From: Duganella sp. Root336D2
GTDB taxonomy: Bacteria; Pseudomonadota; Gammaproteobacteria; Burkholderiales; Burkholderiaceae_D
Length of the DNA stretch: 64,000 nt
NCBI RefSeq assembly: GCF_001425005.1
Contig: NZ_LMDB01000004.1
Coordinates: forward strand, 184,721 to 248,720
Reading direction: 5' to 3'
This document shows, one piece after another, positions 40,881 to 49,392 of the stretch. The first letter of the stretch is position 1. Each line of letters starts with the position of its first letter. The notes beneath the pieces were generated by a model, which was not told the origin of the DNA, made no database searches, and saw nothing but the letters and a program-made list of their open reading frames with translations. A program made the position numbers and the translations under genes.

Positions 40881-41456
40881 ATGGCAAGTACACAGCCCGG
40901 ACAGCGCAAGCTGCAAATCCTCCAGGCACTGGCTGAAATGCTGGAGCATCCTAAAGGAGAAAAGATCACCACGGCTGCGCTGGCGCGCAAGCTGGATGTA
41001 TCCGAGGCGGCCTTGTACCGCCATTTCGCCAGCAAGGCCCAGATGTTCGAGGGGCTGATCGAATTCATCGAGTCCACCGTGTTCGGCCTGATCAACCAGA
41101 TCGCCGACAAACAGGCGGACGGCCTGTCCCAGGCGCGCGACATCCTGGGCATGCTGCTGCATTTCGCCAGCAGTAATCCGGGCATGACCCGGGTGCTGAT
41201 CGGCGATGCGCTGGTCAACGAGGACGAGCGCCTGCAGCAGCGCATGAACCAGTTTTACGACCGCGTGGAACTGGCACTGAAACAGGCGCTGCGTGCTGCA
41301 GCGGCCGAAGGCCAGGCCCATGAGGCTGACGTGACTGCCCGCGCCGGGCTGCTGGTCAGCTTCGTACTGGGCCGCTGGCACCGTTACGCCAAGAGCGGCT
41401 TCAAGTCGAATCCTTCGCAGGATGCCGCCATACAGATTGCATTGCTCTTGAATTGA
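40881..41456 (+). CDS. slmA: Nucleoid occlusion factor SlmA (TetR-like)
   Basis: A 191-aa TetR-family protein. The N-terminal HTH is RKLQILQALAEMLEHPKGEKITTAALARKLDVSEAALYRHFASKAQMFEGLI (about residues 8-58), closely SlmA-like, followed by IESTVFGLINQI. In its family SlmA binds chromosomal sites and blocks FtsZ polymerisation over the nucleoid. The pabB-pabC gene begins at its stop codon. Confidence 0.92.
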   Translation: MASTQPGQRKLQILQALAEMLEHPKGEKITTAALARKLDVSEAALYRHFASKAQMFEGLIEFIESTVFGLINQIADKQADGLSQARDILGMLLHFASSNPGMTRVLIGDALVNEDERLQQRMNQFYDRVELALKQALRAAAAEGQAHEADVTARAGLLVSFVLGRWHRYAKSGFKSNPSQDAAIQIALLLN

Positions 41457-43270
41457 ACTGCTTGTCCTTTGCTTTGCTGGACGACGCTAGCGTCGATCCA
41501 GCCAGCGGCGCTGGCCGTCCATCCCGCCTCTACACCGGACATAAGGCCACCCTCGCCTGCAGCGATTTCGCCGGCTGGCCGGGTGTATTGGCAGGGATGG
41601 AGCAGGCGCTCGCCCGCGGCTTGCATGCGGTGCCGGTGCTCAGCTACGAATTGGGCCACCATATCGTGGGGGTGGCGCCGCGCGCCGCCGCGCCCGGCGC
41701 GCCGCCGCTGGCGCAAATACTGCTGTTCGAGCGCTGCGACGAGCTGTCGCAATCCGAGGTGGCCGATTGGCTGGCGGCGCAGGCCGGTCCCGCTGCAGCT
41801 CCCGCCGGCGTGGCGGATATCCGCCCCAACGTGAGCGAAGCGCAGTTTGTCGACGCCATCGAGCGCATCCGCGATTACATCGCCGCCGGCGACACCTACC
41901 AGGTCAACTACACCTACCGCCTGCACTTCGACGCCTTCGGCTCGCTATTCGCGCTCTACCAGCGCTTGCGCGCCCGCCAGCCCGTGCCATATGGCGCCCT
42001 GATCGGCTTTGAAGACGGCCGCGCCGTGCTGTCGCTGTCGCCGGAACTGTTCGTGCGCAGGGAAGGCTGCACGCTGACCGCGCGCCCGATGAAAGGCACC
42101 GCCCCTGCAGCACCCGACGAACCGGAAAACGCACGCCGCGCAGCCGCCCTGGCAGCCGACCCGAAGAATCGCGCCGAGAACCTGATGATCGTCGACCTGC
42201 TGCGCAACGACATCGGCCGCGTGGCCGCTACCGGCAGCGTCGAAGTACCTAAGCTGTTCGAGGTTACGCGTTTCAGCAGCGTGCTGCAAATGACCTCCAC
42301 CGTGCAGGCCCGCCTGCGCCAGGGCGCCACGCTGCAGGACATCTTCACCGCCCTTTACCCATGCGGCTCCATCACCGGCGCGCCCAAGAAGCGCACCATG
42401 GAAATCATCGCCGAGCTGGAGCCGGAGGCGCGCGGCATCTACACCGGCGCCATCGGATGGTTCGCCCCGGATGGGGATTTCTGCCTGAACGTCCCGATCC
42501 GCACGCTCACGCTGCAAGCGCAGCAAAACGGTATTCGCGAGGGTGTAATGGGGGTCGGCGCCGGCATTGTCTACGATAGCGAACCGCACGACGAATTCGC
42601 CGAATGCCAGTTGAAGGCCCGCTTCCTGACCGGCCTGCCGAATGATTTCGAACTGTTCGAAACCATGTACGCCACGCGCGAAGCCGGCCCGCGCCACCTG
42701 GGGCGCCACCTGCAACGCCTGCAGGCCTCCGCACGCTACTTCGGCTTCGCCTGGGACGAAGCAGCCGCGCGCGCCTACCTCGCACTGGCCTGCCAGGCCC
42801 TGCCCGCCGGCCAAGCACACCGCCTGCGGCTCGCCATGAACAGTGCCGGTGCTTTCGCCGTCCAAACCGCTGCTCTCACGCCCTTGCAGGAACCAGTACG
42901 CGTGCTGTTGTCCGACGACGCAACCGACAGCAGCGACCTTTTCCTGCGCCATAAATCGACCATTCGCGAACGCTATGACGCGGCATGGAAAGCCGCCGAT
43001 GCCCAGGGCGCCTTCGACAAGCTGTTCTTCAATGAGCGTGGCGAGTTGACGGAGGGAGGTCGGAGCAATGTCTTCCTCCGCATCGACGGCATGTGGATAA
43101 CGCCGCCTTTATCCACCGGCATCTTGCCGGGCGTGATGCGCGCCGTGATCCTCGAAGCCTGGGGCGCGCAAGAACGCATCGTCACGCGCGGCATGCTGCT
43201 GGCCGCGGAGGAAATCATGGTCTGCAATTCCCTGCGCGGCGCGATGCGCGCCAGCCTACAGGTCGATTAG
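41453..43270 (+). CDS. pabBC: Fused aminodeoxychorismate synthase component I / 4-amino-4-deoxychorismate lyase
   Basis: A 605-aa fusion. Residues to about 400 form the chorismate-binding PabB domain (YIAAGDTYQVNYTYRLHF, RPMKGTAPAAPDEPENARRAAALAADPKNRAENLMIVDLLRNDIGRVA, YPCGSITGAPKKRTMEIIAELEPEARGIYTGAIGW). Residues from about 405 form a class IV PLP lyase, PabC (ETMYATREAGPRHLGRHLQRLQASARYFGF, KLFFNERGELTEGGRSNVFLRIDG, GVMRAVILEAW). Together they make p-aminobenzoate for folate. A TTG start at 41453 would overlap the slmA stop; a TTG at 41462 is possible. Its 3' end overlaps DUF1428 by 15 bp. Confidence 0.92.
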   Translation: MNCLSFALLDDASVDPASGAGRPSRLYTGHKATLACSDFAGWPGVLAGMEQALARGLHAVPVLSYELGHHIVGVAPRAAAPGAPPLAQILLFERCDELSQSEVADWLAAQAGPAAAPAGVADIRPNVSEAQFVDAIERIRDYIAAGDTYQVNYTYRLHFDAFGSLFALYQRLRARQPVPYGALIGFEDGRAVLSLSPELFVRREGCTLTARPMKGTAPAAPDEPENARRAAALAADPKNRAENLMIVDLLRNDIGRVAATGSVEVPKLFEVTRFSSVLQMTSTVQARLRQGATLQDIFTALYPCGSITGAPKKRTMEIIAELEPEARGIYTGAIGWFAPDGDFCLNVPIRTLTLQAQQNGIREGVMGVGAGIVYDSEPHDEFAECQLKARFLTGLPNDFELFETMYATREAGPRHLGRHLQRLQASARYFGFAWDEAAARAYLALACQALPAGQAHRLRLAMNSAGAFAVQTAALTPLQEPVRVLLSDDATDSSDLFLRHKSTIRERYDAAWKAADAQGAFDKLFFNERGELTEGGRSNVFLRIDGMWITPPLSTGILPGVMRAVILEAWGAQERIVTRGMLLAAEEIMVCNSLRGAMRASLQVD

Positions 43271-43615
43271 CATCTCGAAGCCGCCATAGATCAACCGTTT
43301 GCCGTCAAACGGCATCTTGGCGGGATCCATCATTTCCTTCATGCGCGGGTCTGCCATCACCTTCTCGTTGCAGGAATCGCGCACCTGGCGCGAGGGATAG
43401 ATAATCCACGAGAACACAACCACTTCGCCGTCCTCCAGCTTGACCGCTTGCGGGAAGGAAGTGTGAACGCCCACTTTCACGTCGTCAGCCACAGTTTCGC
43501 GGTATTCCGTGGCGCCGTATTCGCGCCACACCTTGGCACACTGGCGCGACATCTCCAGGTATGCATCCATTTTGCTGCGGGGGACCGGCACAATGAAGCC
43601 ATCGACATAAGCCAT
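43256..43615 (-). CDS. DUF1428 family protein
   Basis: A 119-aa ferredoxin-like alpha/beta-barrel-fold protein. MAYVDGFIVPVPRSKMDAYLEMSRQCAKVWREYGATEYRE and FSWIIYPSRQVRDSCNEKVMADPRM are the family's marks. Function unknown. The ATG is preceded by AAGGAG on the minus strand. It is convergent with the pabBC gene and overlaps it by 15 bp. Confidence 0.88.
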   Translation of the reverse strand: MAYVDGFIVPVPRSKMDAYLEMSRQCAKVWREYGATEYRETVADDVKVGVHTSFPQAVKLEDGEVVVFSWIIYPSRQVRDSCNEKVMADPRMKEMMDPAKMPFDGKRLIYGGFEMLIDL

Positions 43616-43645
43616 GTGAATCTCCTTGTGAAGTGAGCCCTCAGC

Positions 43646-44620
43646 TTATGCCGCACGATTGGCCGTGACAAGGAAAGCACGCCGGTATGCGCCCGGCGTG
43701 GTCGAGGCAATGCGGCGGAAATGGTGGCGCAGCGACTCTTCCGACCCGAAACCCGCCCGCTCGGCTACCTGGGCCAGCGCAATATCGGGTGATTCCAGCA
43801 AATCCTTCGCAATCGCTACCCTCTCGCGTGACAGCCAGTCGACCGCTCCCATGCCGGTAGCGTCCTGGAATTGGCGCTGCAAGGTGCGCGGGCTCATGGC
43901 CGCGCGCTCGGCCATGCTGGCCACGGTGTGGGGCTCGGCCGGATGGCTGCGCAGCCAGTCCATCAGGCGCGACAGCCTGCCCTGCTCATCATGGGCCATA
44001 GGCCGCGGCAGGAACTGCGCCTGGCCGCCTTCGCGATGCGGCGCCACCACCAGCCGCTGCGCCACCATATTGCCGACGCGCGCGCCGTAATCGCGCCGCA
44101 CCAGGTGCAGCAGCATATCCAGTCCCGCGGCCGAGCCGGCCGAGGTAATGATTTGCCCTTCGTCGACATACAGGTCGTCCGCCAGCGCACGGATGCGCGG
44201 ATAACGGCGCTCCAGACGTTCAACGTAGCGCCAGTGGGTGGTGGCGCGCAGCCCATCGAGCACGCCGGCAGCAGCCAGGATGAAAACGCCGGAACAGATG
44301 GTGCACAGGCGAGCGCCGCGTGCGTGGGCAGCACGGATTTGCGTCAGAAGGGCTTCCGGCGGCTTTTCGTCGGCATCGCGCCAGCCTGGAATCACGATGG
44401 TGTCGGCGCGCTCCAGCAGCGAGGGGTCGTAAGGTGCCTGCACCACAATGCCGCCCGCCGCGCGGATCGGCCCCTGCTCGACAGCGCAAACGGCAAAGTC
44501 GTACCAGTCAACGCCCAGCTCCGGACGATCGAGGGCAAACAATTCGACCGTGCAGCCGAATTCGAAGGTGCACAGGCCGTCGTAGGCCAGCGCCACGACC
44601 AGGTGTTTTTTCGCGCTCAT
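43646..44620 (-). CDS. GlxA/FtrA-type transcriptional regulator (DJ-1/PfpI + AraC)
   Basis: A 324-aa regulator. The N-terminal DJ-1/PfpI-like domain (about residues 8-190) has the nucleophile-elbow cysteine in LCTICSGVFILAAAG. The C-terminal AraC HTH pair (VASMAERAAMSPRTLQRQFQDATGMGAVDWLSRERVAIAKDLLE and IALAQVAERAGFGSEESLRHHFRRI) lies at about 225-310. It is divergent from the rhodanese gene with about 97 bp between starts, the arrangement usual for FtrA, and probably controls it. Confidence 0.88.
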   Translation of the reverse strand: MSAKKHLVVALAYDGLCTFEFGCTVELFALDRPELGVDWYDFAVCAVEQGPIRAAGGIVVQAPYDPSLLERADTIVIPGWRDADEKPPEALLTQIRAAHARGARLCTICSGVFILAAAGVLDGLRATTHWRYVERLERRYPRIRALADDLYVDEGQIITSAGSAAGLDMLLHLVRRDYGARVGNMVAQRLVVAPHREGGQAQFLPRPMAHDEQGRLSRLMDWLRSHPAEPHTVASMAERAAMSPRTLQRQFQDATGMGAVDWLSRERVAIAKDLLESPDIALAQVAERAGFGSEESLRHHFRRIASTTPGAYRRAFLVTANRAA

Positions 44621-44717
44621 GGCGCAATCTTAACGCAATATGGCATTCGCGCCACTGCCTGGGGCGGAGCCGGCGGCCGACAATGGAGCCACTTTCAACC
44701 GCTACAGGAGAATCCAG

Positions 44718-45131
44718 ATGCCATCCATCGTCACCGAAATCGCCGCCGCCCCGAGTGCCGACGCCCTCGCTCACTTCGAAGATTCGCTGCGATTTGAAAC
44801 CGATTGCTGGGATGTCCACAGCGTGATGGGCACCGCGCAGCAGGATTTCGTGCTGCTCGACGTACGGGGAACGGAGAAATTTGCAGCCGGTCACGTGCCC
44901 GGCGCGGTGGACCTGGCGCAGCGCAAGATTATCGGCTCCAAACTGGCCGGATACCCGCCGGAGACCGTGTTTGTCACTTACTGCGCCGGCCCGCACTGCA
45001 ACGGCGCAGCGCGGGCGGCAATCCGGCTGGCCAAGCTTGGCCGTCCGGTGAAGATCATGACCGGAGGGATCACCGGCTGGCTGGATGAAGGCTTCGCCCT
45101 CGCCTCCGCGCCGGTGGCCGCCGCCGCGTAA
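44718..45131 (+). CDS. Rhodanese-like domain protein
   Basis: A 137-aa single-domain sulfurtransferase. DVRGTEKFAAGHVPGAVDL is the usual entry motif and VTYCAGPHCNGAARAAIRLAKLG carries the active-site Cys, followed by KIMTGGITGWLDEG. The start ATG 44718 is behind CAGGAG; the frame is open upstream. It probably moves sulfur to a thiol acceptor under control of the divergent FtrA-like regulator. Confidence 0.9.
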   Translation: MPSIVTEIAAAPSADALAHFEDSLRFETDCWDVHSVMGTAQQDFVLLDVRGTEKFAAGHVPGAVDLAQRKIIGSKLAGYPPETVFVTYCAGPHCNGAARAAIRLAKLGRPVKIMTGGITGWLDEGFALASAPVAAAA

Positions 45132-45737
45132 TCAGCCCGCGAGGGCCTTCTCGAGCGCTTCAACCAGCGCCTTGTCATCCGGTTTGACCTTGCTCGGGAA
45201 GCTCTCGACCACATTGCCCTTGCGATCGATCAGGTATTTATGGAAGTTCCAGGCCGGCGTCCTGCCGGTCGCCTTGATCAGCTTCGCATAGAACGGATTC
45301 GGCGCCTCGCCCGACACCACGGACTTGGCGAACATCGGGAACTTCACGCCATAAGTGTTGTAGCAGAGGTCAGAGATCTCCTTGCTGCTGCCAGGTTCCT
45401 GCCTGCCGAAATCATTCGACGGGAAGCCCAGCACGACCAGACCTTTTCCCGAGTATTTCGCATACACTTCTTCCAGTCCTTTGTACTGCGGGGTATAGCC
45501 GCAAAAACTGGCCGTGTTGACCACCAGGATCACTTTGCCGGCGTACTGGCACAGGTCCTGCGGCGCATCGTCCTGCAGGCGGTTGAAGGACTGTTTCAGG
45601 ATGGCGGGGCAGCTCGCCGCCGGCGCATTGGCGCTGGGGGCGGCTGCAGGTTGCGCGGCAGGTGCCTGTGCAAAGGCAGCAGCAGCGCTTAGGCTCAGCG
45701 CGGACAGCGCTGCAAACTTGGTGAGGATAGATGGCAT
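45132..45737 (-). CDS. Exported glutathione peroxidase (Cys type)
   Basis: A 201-aa precursor with a signal peptide (about residues 1-24, AAAFAQ) and a Pro/Ala-rich lead. The thioredoxin-fold peroxidase has peroxidatic C79 in VVNTASFCGYTPQY, Q113 in GFPSNDFGRQEPG, and W163/N164 in AWNFHKYLI. Cys replaces selenocysteine. Periplasmic location implies detoxification of peroxides outside the cytoplasm, probably with thioredoxin-like donors. Its start codon overlaps head-to-head with the likely start of the depolymerase gene. Confidence 0.92.
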   Translation of the reverse strand: MPSILTKFAALSALSLSAAAAFAQAPAAQPAAAPSANAPAASCPAILKQSFNRLQDDAPQDLCQYAGKVILVVNTASFCGYTPQYKGLEEVYAKYSGKGLVVLGFPSNDFGRQEPGSSKEISDLCYNTYGVKFPMFAKSVVSGEAPNPFYAKLIKATGRTPAWNFHKYLIDRKGNVVESFPSKVKPDDKALVEALEKALAG

Positions 45738-46752
45738 GGGTAGTCTCTTCCGGTACGTTCGAATTTCCGATTGTATGACAATTGCAGGCTGCACGTTGAC
45801 GCTGGCCGCCGCACAAGCCGTGGCCGGGCCGGCGCCGCTGCCCGCGATGAAAGCGCAGCAGGTATCGATATCCGGCCTGTCGTCGGGTGCCTTCATGGCG
45901 GTGCAATACCAGGTCGCCTACTCCGGCAGCGTGGTTGGCGCAGGCATCATCGCCGGCGGCAGTTATTACTGCGCGCAAGGCAGCATGATGAACGCCATCG
46001 GAAGCTGCAAAGGCGCCGACGTCGGCGAGCTGGCGGCGGTGACCCGCAAGCGCGCCGAGGCCGGCCAGGTCGATCCGGTCGCGAAACTGGCCTCGCATCG
46101 CGTATGGATGTTCTCCGGCACCCTCGACAAGCTGGTGCCGCCGGCCGCGATGGCCGACCTGGCGAAATACTACGCAGCCTTCATTCCCGCCGCACAGCTT
46201 CAATACAAGAACGACCTGGCCGCCGGCCATGCCATGCCGACCGACAGCTATGGCAACAAGTGCGACGCACTGGCCGCGCCGTTCATCAGCAATTGCGGCT
46301 TCGACGCGGCCGGCGGCCTGCTGCAATGGATTTACGGACCGCTGAAAGCGCGCGCCGACAACGCCGCCCCGGCGGGCAAGCTGCAGGAATTCGACCAGTC
46401 CGAATTCCTCCCTTCGCCCACCACGCACGGCATGGCCAACACCGGCTATGTCTACATTCCACCGGGTTGCGAAACCGGCGGCGCGGGCTGCAAGCTGCAC
46501 ATCGCCCTGCACGGCTGCATGCAGGACATCGGCACCTTGAAAGATACCTATGCCCGCCACGCCGGCTACAACGCCTGGGCCGACACCAACCGCATCGTGG
46601 TGCTCTATCCGCAAACGGCGGCAATCAGCCCGATGCCCAATCCCAAAGCGTGCTGGGACTGGTGGGGCTACGACGATCCGGACTACTCGGTGCAGGGCGG
46701 CCGCCAGCTGCGCGCCATCAAACGGATGGCTGACCGCCTGACGGGAGCGTAA
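45736..46752 (+). CDS. Secreted type 2 short-chain PHA depolymerase
   Basis: A 338-aa precursor. Start ATG 45736 has GAGG at 45723-45726 and gives a normal basic n-region (MGSLFRYVR) before the hydrophobic core; ATG 45775 lacks both. The mature alpha/beta hydrolase has the nucleophile motif SISGLSSGAFMAVQYQ (S49 in GLSSG), FSGTLDKLVPP, LHIALHGCMQDIGT (oxyanion) and LYPQTAAISPMPNPKACWDWWGY. Family members cleave extracellular polyhydroxybutyrate. No PHA-binding or linker domain follows, so it is the minimal form. Its 3' end overlaps the kinase gene by 35 bp. Confidence 0.85.
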   Translation: MGSLFRYVRISDCMTIAGCTLTLAAAQAVAGPAPLPAMKAQQVSISGLSSGAFMAVQYQVAYSGSVVGAGIIAGGSYYCAQGSMMNAIGSCKGADVGELAAVTRKRAEAGQVDPVAKLASHRVWMFSGTLDKLVPPAAMADLAKYYAAFIPAAQLQYKNDLAAGHAMPTDSYGNKCDALAAPFISNCGFDAAGGLLQWIYGPLKARADNAAPAGKLQEFDQSEFLPSPTTHGMANTGYVYIPPGCETGGAGCKLHIALHGCMQDIGTLKDTYARHAGYNAWADTNRIVVLYPQTAAISPMPNPKACWDWWGYDDPDYSVQGGRQLRAIKRMADRLTGA

Positions 46753-47716
46753 CCCGGAAGCACGCGCCATGCTCGCCGTTTGGCAGGCATTCGACCTCGC
46801 CGCCATGGCGGCGGACAATCTGGCGCACCAGCGACAGGCCCAGCCCGACGCTGCCCGCCTTCTCCGATGCCCCGGGAAGCCGATGGAACGGCTGAAAGAT
46901 GCGCTCACGCTCGGCCGCCGGTACACCCGGACCCCGATCGCAAACATCGAGCATGGTTCCGCCCGCAGCGCCGGCCAGCATCACGCTCACCTCGGCCTCG
47001 CCGCCATGGCGCCGGGCGTTTTCGAGCAGGTTGCGCACCATGCGGCGCAACAGCGTCGCATCGCCGCGCACGACGCCTGCGCCCCCGTCCAGCGCAGCAT
47101 CAAGCCGCGCGCACTCTTCGGCGACGATACCGGTAAAGTCCACCTCTTCCGGTGCCGCACCATCCTGCGGCACCGCATCGAGCCGGCTGGCCAGCAAGAC
47201 TTCATCGATCAACTGGTCCAACTCCGCAATATTTCGTGCCAATTCCTGGCGTATCGACGGACTGGCTGAATCCTGCAGCAGTTCGACCGCCATGCGGATC
47301 CGCGCCAAAGGCGACCGCAGTTCATGCGACGCGTTGGCCAGCAAGGATTTTTGCGCCTCCACCAGCGCCTCGATGCGCGCGGCCGAATCGTTGAAGCTGG
47401 CCGCCAGTTGCGCCACTTCGTCCGAGCCCTTGGCATCGACGCGCGCGGCCAGGTCCCCACGCCCCCAAGCCTGCACACTGCCCTGCAGTTGCTCCAGCCT
47501 GCGCGTTATCCGCCGCACGACCGGATAGGCGCCCGCCGCAATCACAATCGCGATCATCAGTAGCAGCAGCGTCACCGCCATGGTGGCATTGCGCGGCATA
47601 TGACGCGGCGGAGCGAACCAGAAGTGGATGTAGCCGAACATCAGGACGGCCAGCAGGATGCAGGCCAGCAGCGTCGCGTAAATGCGCACGTACATGCGCG
47701 AGCCGAGGCTACGCAT
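46718..47716 (-). CDS. Sensor histidine kinase (CpxA/RstB-like)
   Basis: A 332-aa kinase. TM1 is at about 11-33, a very short periplasmic loop (FWFAPPRHMPRN) follows, TM2 is at about 44-66, then HAMP (VVRRITRRLEQLQGSVQAWGRGDL), the H-box (LLANASHELRSPLARIRMAVELL, H131) and HATPase boxes (NLLENARRHGG, DRGPGVP, GSVGLGLSLVRQIVRRHGG). The tiny sensor loop suggests that it senses through the membrane or a partner such as the nearby Spy-like protein. Start 47716 overlaps the regulator stop by 8 bp; 47695 is possible. Confidence 0.88.
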   Translation of the reverse strand: MRSLGSRMYVRIYATLLACILLAVLMFGYIHFWFAPPRHMPRNATMAVTLLLLMIAIVIAAGAYPVVRRITRRLEQLQGSVQAWGRGDLAARVDAKGSDEVAQLAASFNDSAARIEALVEAQKSLLANASHELRSPLARIRMAVELLQDSASPSIRQELARNIAELDQLIDEVLLASRLDAVPQDGAAPEEVDFTGIVAEECARLDAALDGGAGVVRGDATLLRRMVRNLLENARRHGGEAEVSVMLAGAAGGTMLDVCDRGPGVPAAERERIFQPFHRLPGASEKAGSVGLGLSLVRQIVRRHGGEVECLPNGEHGACFRVTLPSGGQPSV

Positions 47717-48440
47717 CCTGGACTTTCGCGAAGACATAACCGGCGCCGCGCACGGTGATGATGCGGCGCGGTGCCTTGGGATCATCTTCGATCGCCGCGC
47801 GCACTCGGCCCACATGAACGTCAATGGAACGGTCAAATGGCTCCAGCGCGCCGCCTTTGAGCGCATCGATCAACTGTTCGCGCGACAACACGCGGCCGGC
47901 GCTGTGGGCGAAGGCCATCAAAAGATCGAACTGGTAAGCCGTCAGCGGGCGCTCGGCGCCATCGACACGCGCAATGCGTGCGCCGGGGTCGATTTCAAGG
48001 CGCCCGAAGCGCAACGGCGGTTCGGCGCCCGAGGCCCCGGCCGGGCCTGCCAGGGTCGGACGGCGCAACAGGGCACGCAAGCGCGCCAGCAACTCGCGCG
48101 GCTCGAATGGCTTGGGCAAATAGTCGTCGGCCCCAAGCTCCAGGCCGATGACACGATCCAGCGGATCCCCCTTGGCCGTCAGCATCAGCACGGGCAGGCT
48201 GCGCAGCGGTTGCGGCATGCCGCGCAGGCGGCGGCAGACCTCCAACCCATCGAGGTCGGGCAACATCAGGTCCAGGATCAAGGCGGAGAAACTGCCCGGC
48301 GCGGCCTGCGCCAGCCGATCCAATCCCGCCTGCGCGGTACAGGCATGCTCCACGCGCAGGCCATTCTGGGCCAGGTAGGTTTCAACCATGGCCGCCAGGC
48401 GCTGGTCGTCGTCGATGATGAGGACAAGGGGTTGGGACAT
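47709..48440 (-). CDS. OmpR-family response regulator (CpxR/RstA-like)
   Basis: A 243-aa regulator. The receiver has D10-D12, phospho-acceptor D57 (LILDLMLPDLDG) and K in YLPKPFEPRELL. The winged helix (AYQFDLLMAFAHSAGRVLSREQLIDALKGGALEPFDRSIDVHVGRVRAAIE) follows. It lies between the kinase and the Spy-like gene, 15 bp after the latter. Boxes of the GTAAA-N5-GTAAA type upstream of the Spy-like gene match what CpxR-like regulators bind. Confidence 0.9.
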   Translation of the reverse strand: MSQPLVLIIDDDQRLAAMVETYLAQNGLRVEHACTAQAGLDRLAQAAPGSFSALILDLMLPDLDGLEVCRRLRGMPQPLRSLPVLMLTAKGDPLDRVIGLELGADDYLPKPFEPRELLARLRALLRRPTLAGPAGASGAEPPLRFGRLEIDPGARIARVDGAERPLTAYQFDLLMAFAHSAGRVLSREQLIDALKGGALEPFDRSIDVHVGRVRAAIEDDPKAPRRIITVRGAGYVFAKVQDA

Positions 48441-48455
48441 GGTTGAAACTATAAC

Positions 48456-48947
48456 TTAATGACTCCCCATATGGCTCGTCGCCATCATGTGCAAGGCCCC
48501 ATTGAACCTGGTGCGCTGTTCCGGCGAGAGCACTTCGGCGGCATCCATCGCCGCCGCCAGCACGCGGCGCGACATCAGGTCCATTTTCTGCACATGGTCG
48601 GCGCGCAGGGCCTCCAGCGCAGCGCGGTCGATCGCCGGCTGGGAGAGCTGGCGCGACATCGCCTCATGCCCCTCCTGCAATTGCTGGTGGATCGGCTTCA
48701 CGTCGTTGAAGCAGGCCTTGGCGATTTCGGCCAGGCGCGATTTCTGGGCCTCCGTCGCATCGGGCAGGATGTGCGCCACCATTGTTTGGATGTGCTTGTC
48801 CGCCTGTGCGGCATCCATCGTCCACGGACTATGGCCATGGCCGTGGACGTGGCCCTGGCCGCCTGCATGGTCTGCACCGGCATAAGCTCCGGAACCACCC
48901 AGGGCGGCAACAACAGCGGCAATTGCGATCCAGGACTTCTTGTTCAT
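48456..48947 (-). CDS. Spy/CpxP-like periplasmic protein with His-rich N-terminus
   Basis: A 163-aa precursor with a signal peptide (about residues 1-23, GAYA). The mature N-terminus is His/Gly-rich (GHVHGHGHSP), then come long helices (MVAHILPDATEAQKSRLAEIAKACF, HQQLQEGHEAMSRQLSQPAIDRAALEALRADHVQKMDLMSRR) and an LTxxQ-like LSPEQRTRF. This is the Spy/CpxP/periplasmic heavy-metal sensor fold. It heads the operon with the response regulator and kinase and may serve as chaperone and feedback sensor, perhaps with metal binding through the His tail. Confidence 0.85.
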   Translation of the reverse strand: MNKKSWIAIAAVVAALGGSGAYAGADHAGGQGHVHGHGHSPWTMDAAQADKHIQTMVAHILPDATEAQKSRLAEIAKACFNDVKPIHQQLQEGHEAMSRQLSQPAIDRAALEALRADHVQKMDLMSRRVLAAAMDAAEVLSPEQRTRFNGALHMMATSHMGSH

Positions 48948-49018
48948 GACATCTCCTGATAAAGGTTTGTGGGTAGGGCCACTTTAGGGAGCCGGCATGT
49001 CGCTTCGATGAGTCCTGC

Positions 49019-49033
49019 GTAAAGTTTTGTAAA
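49019..49033 (+). promoter_or_regulatory. CpxR-type box GTAAAGTTTTGTAAA
   Basis: GTAAA-N5-GTAAA is the CpxR consensus geometry. The box lies in the 208-bp divergent region between the Spy-like operon (start 48947) and the small-protein array (start 49156). Its first 14 bases are identical to those at 31116-31129 (minus strand) upstream of the sugar locus. Confidence 0.6.
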
Positions 49034-49045
49034 TCTGCGACAAAT

Positions 49046-49060
49046 GTAAGGGTTTGTAAT
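49046..49060 (+). promoter_or_regulatory. Second CpxR-type box GTAAGGGTTTGTAAT
   Basis: A degenerate copy of the preceding box begins 27 bp downstream, in the same orientation. Tandem OmpR-family sites between two divergent units suggest that both the Spy-like operon and the small-protein array are controlled from here. Confidence 0.5.
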
Positions 49061-49155
49061 GACGGTCAACACACTGCTGAGTGAACCCGTTTTCAGCTCA
49101 GTGACACAGGAAACAGTGCGCTACACAAGATCAACTAAATAGTGAGGATTTAAAA

Positions 49156-49341
49156 ATGAAAAAAGTCATCGCAACCCTGATCGCCGGCCTGTTCGCAAGC
49201 GCCGCATTCGCACAACAAACTCCTGCCCCAGCTACCCCAGCGGTCCCGGAAGTCAAAGCTGAAGTCAAGGCCGAAGTCAAAGCCGAGGTCAAACAAGAAG
49301 TTAAGCAGGAAGTTCAAAAGCCTGCAGCTGAAAGAAAGTAA
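49156..49341 (+). CDS. Small secreted Lys/Ala/Val-repeat protein, array copy 1
   Basis: A 61-aa precursor with signal peptide MKKVIATLIAGLFASAAFA. The mature 42 aa are low-complexity, with heptad-like repeats of EVKA/EVKQ and Pro/Ala at the ends. It is predicted disordered or a single charged helix. The signal peptide is homologous to those of the three following genes, but the mature part is shorter and has diverged. The ribosome-binding site GTGAGGA precedes the ATG. Confidence 0.75.
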   Translation: MKKVIATLIAGLFASAAFAQQTPAPATPAVPEVKAEVKAEVKAEVKQEVKQEVQKPAAERK

Positions 49342-49392
49342 TCGAATAATTAGCTAAACGATTTATACAAATTCTTCCAAAGGACACGCACC

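Noticed and set aside
39269..41245. A 658-aa version of the TraB/GumN protein
   Set aside because: The upstream half is antisense to the nucleotidase and slmA. A signal peptide with a ribosome-binding site starts at 40165.
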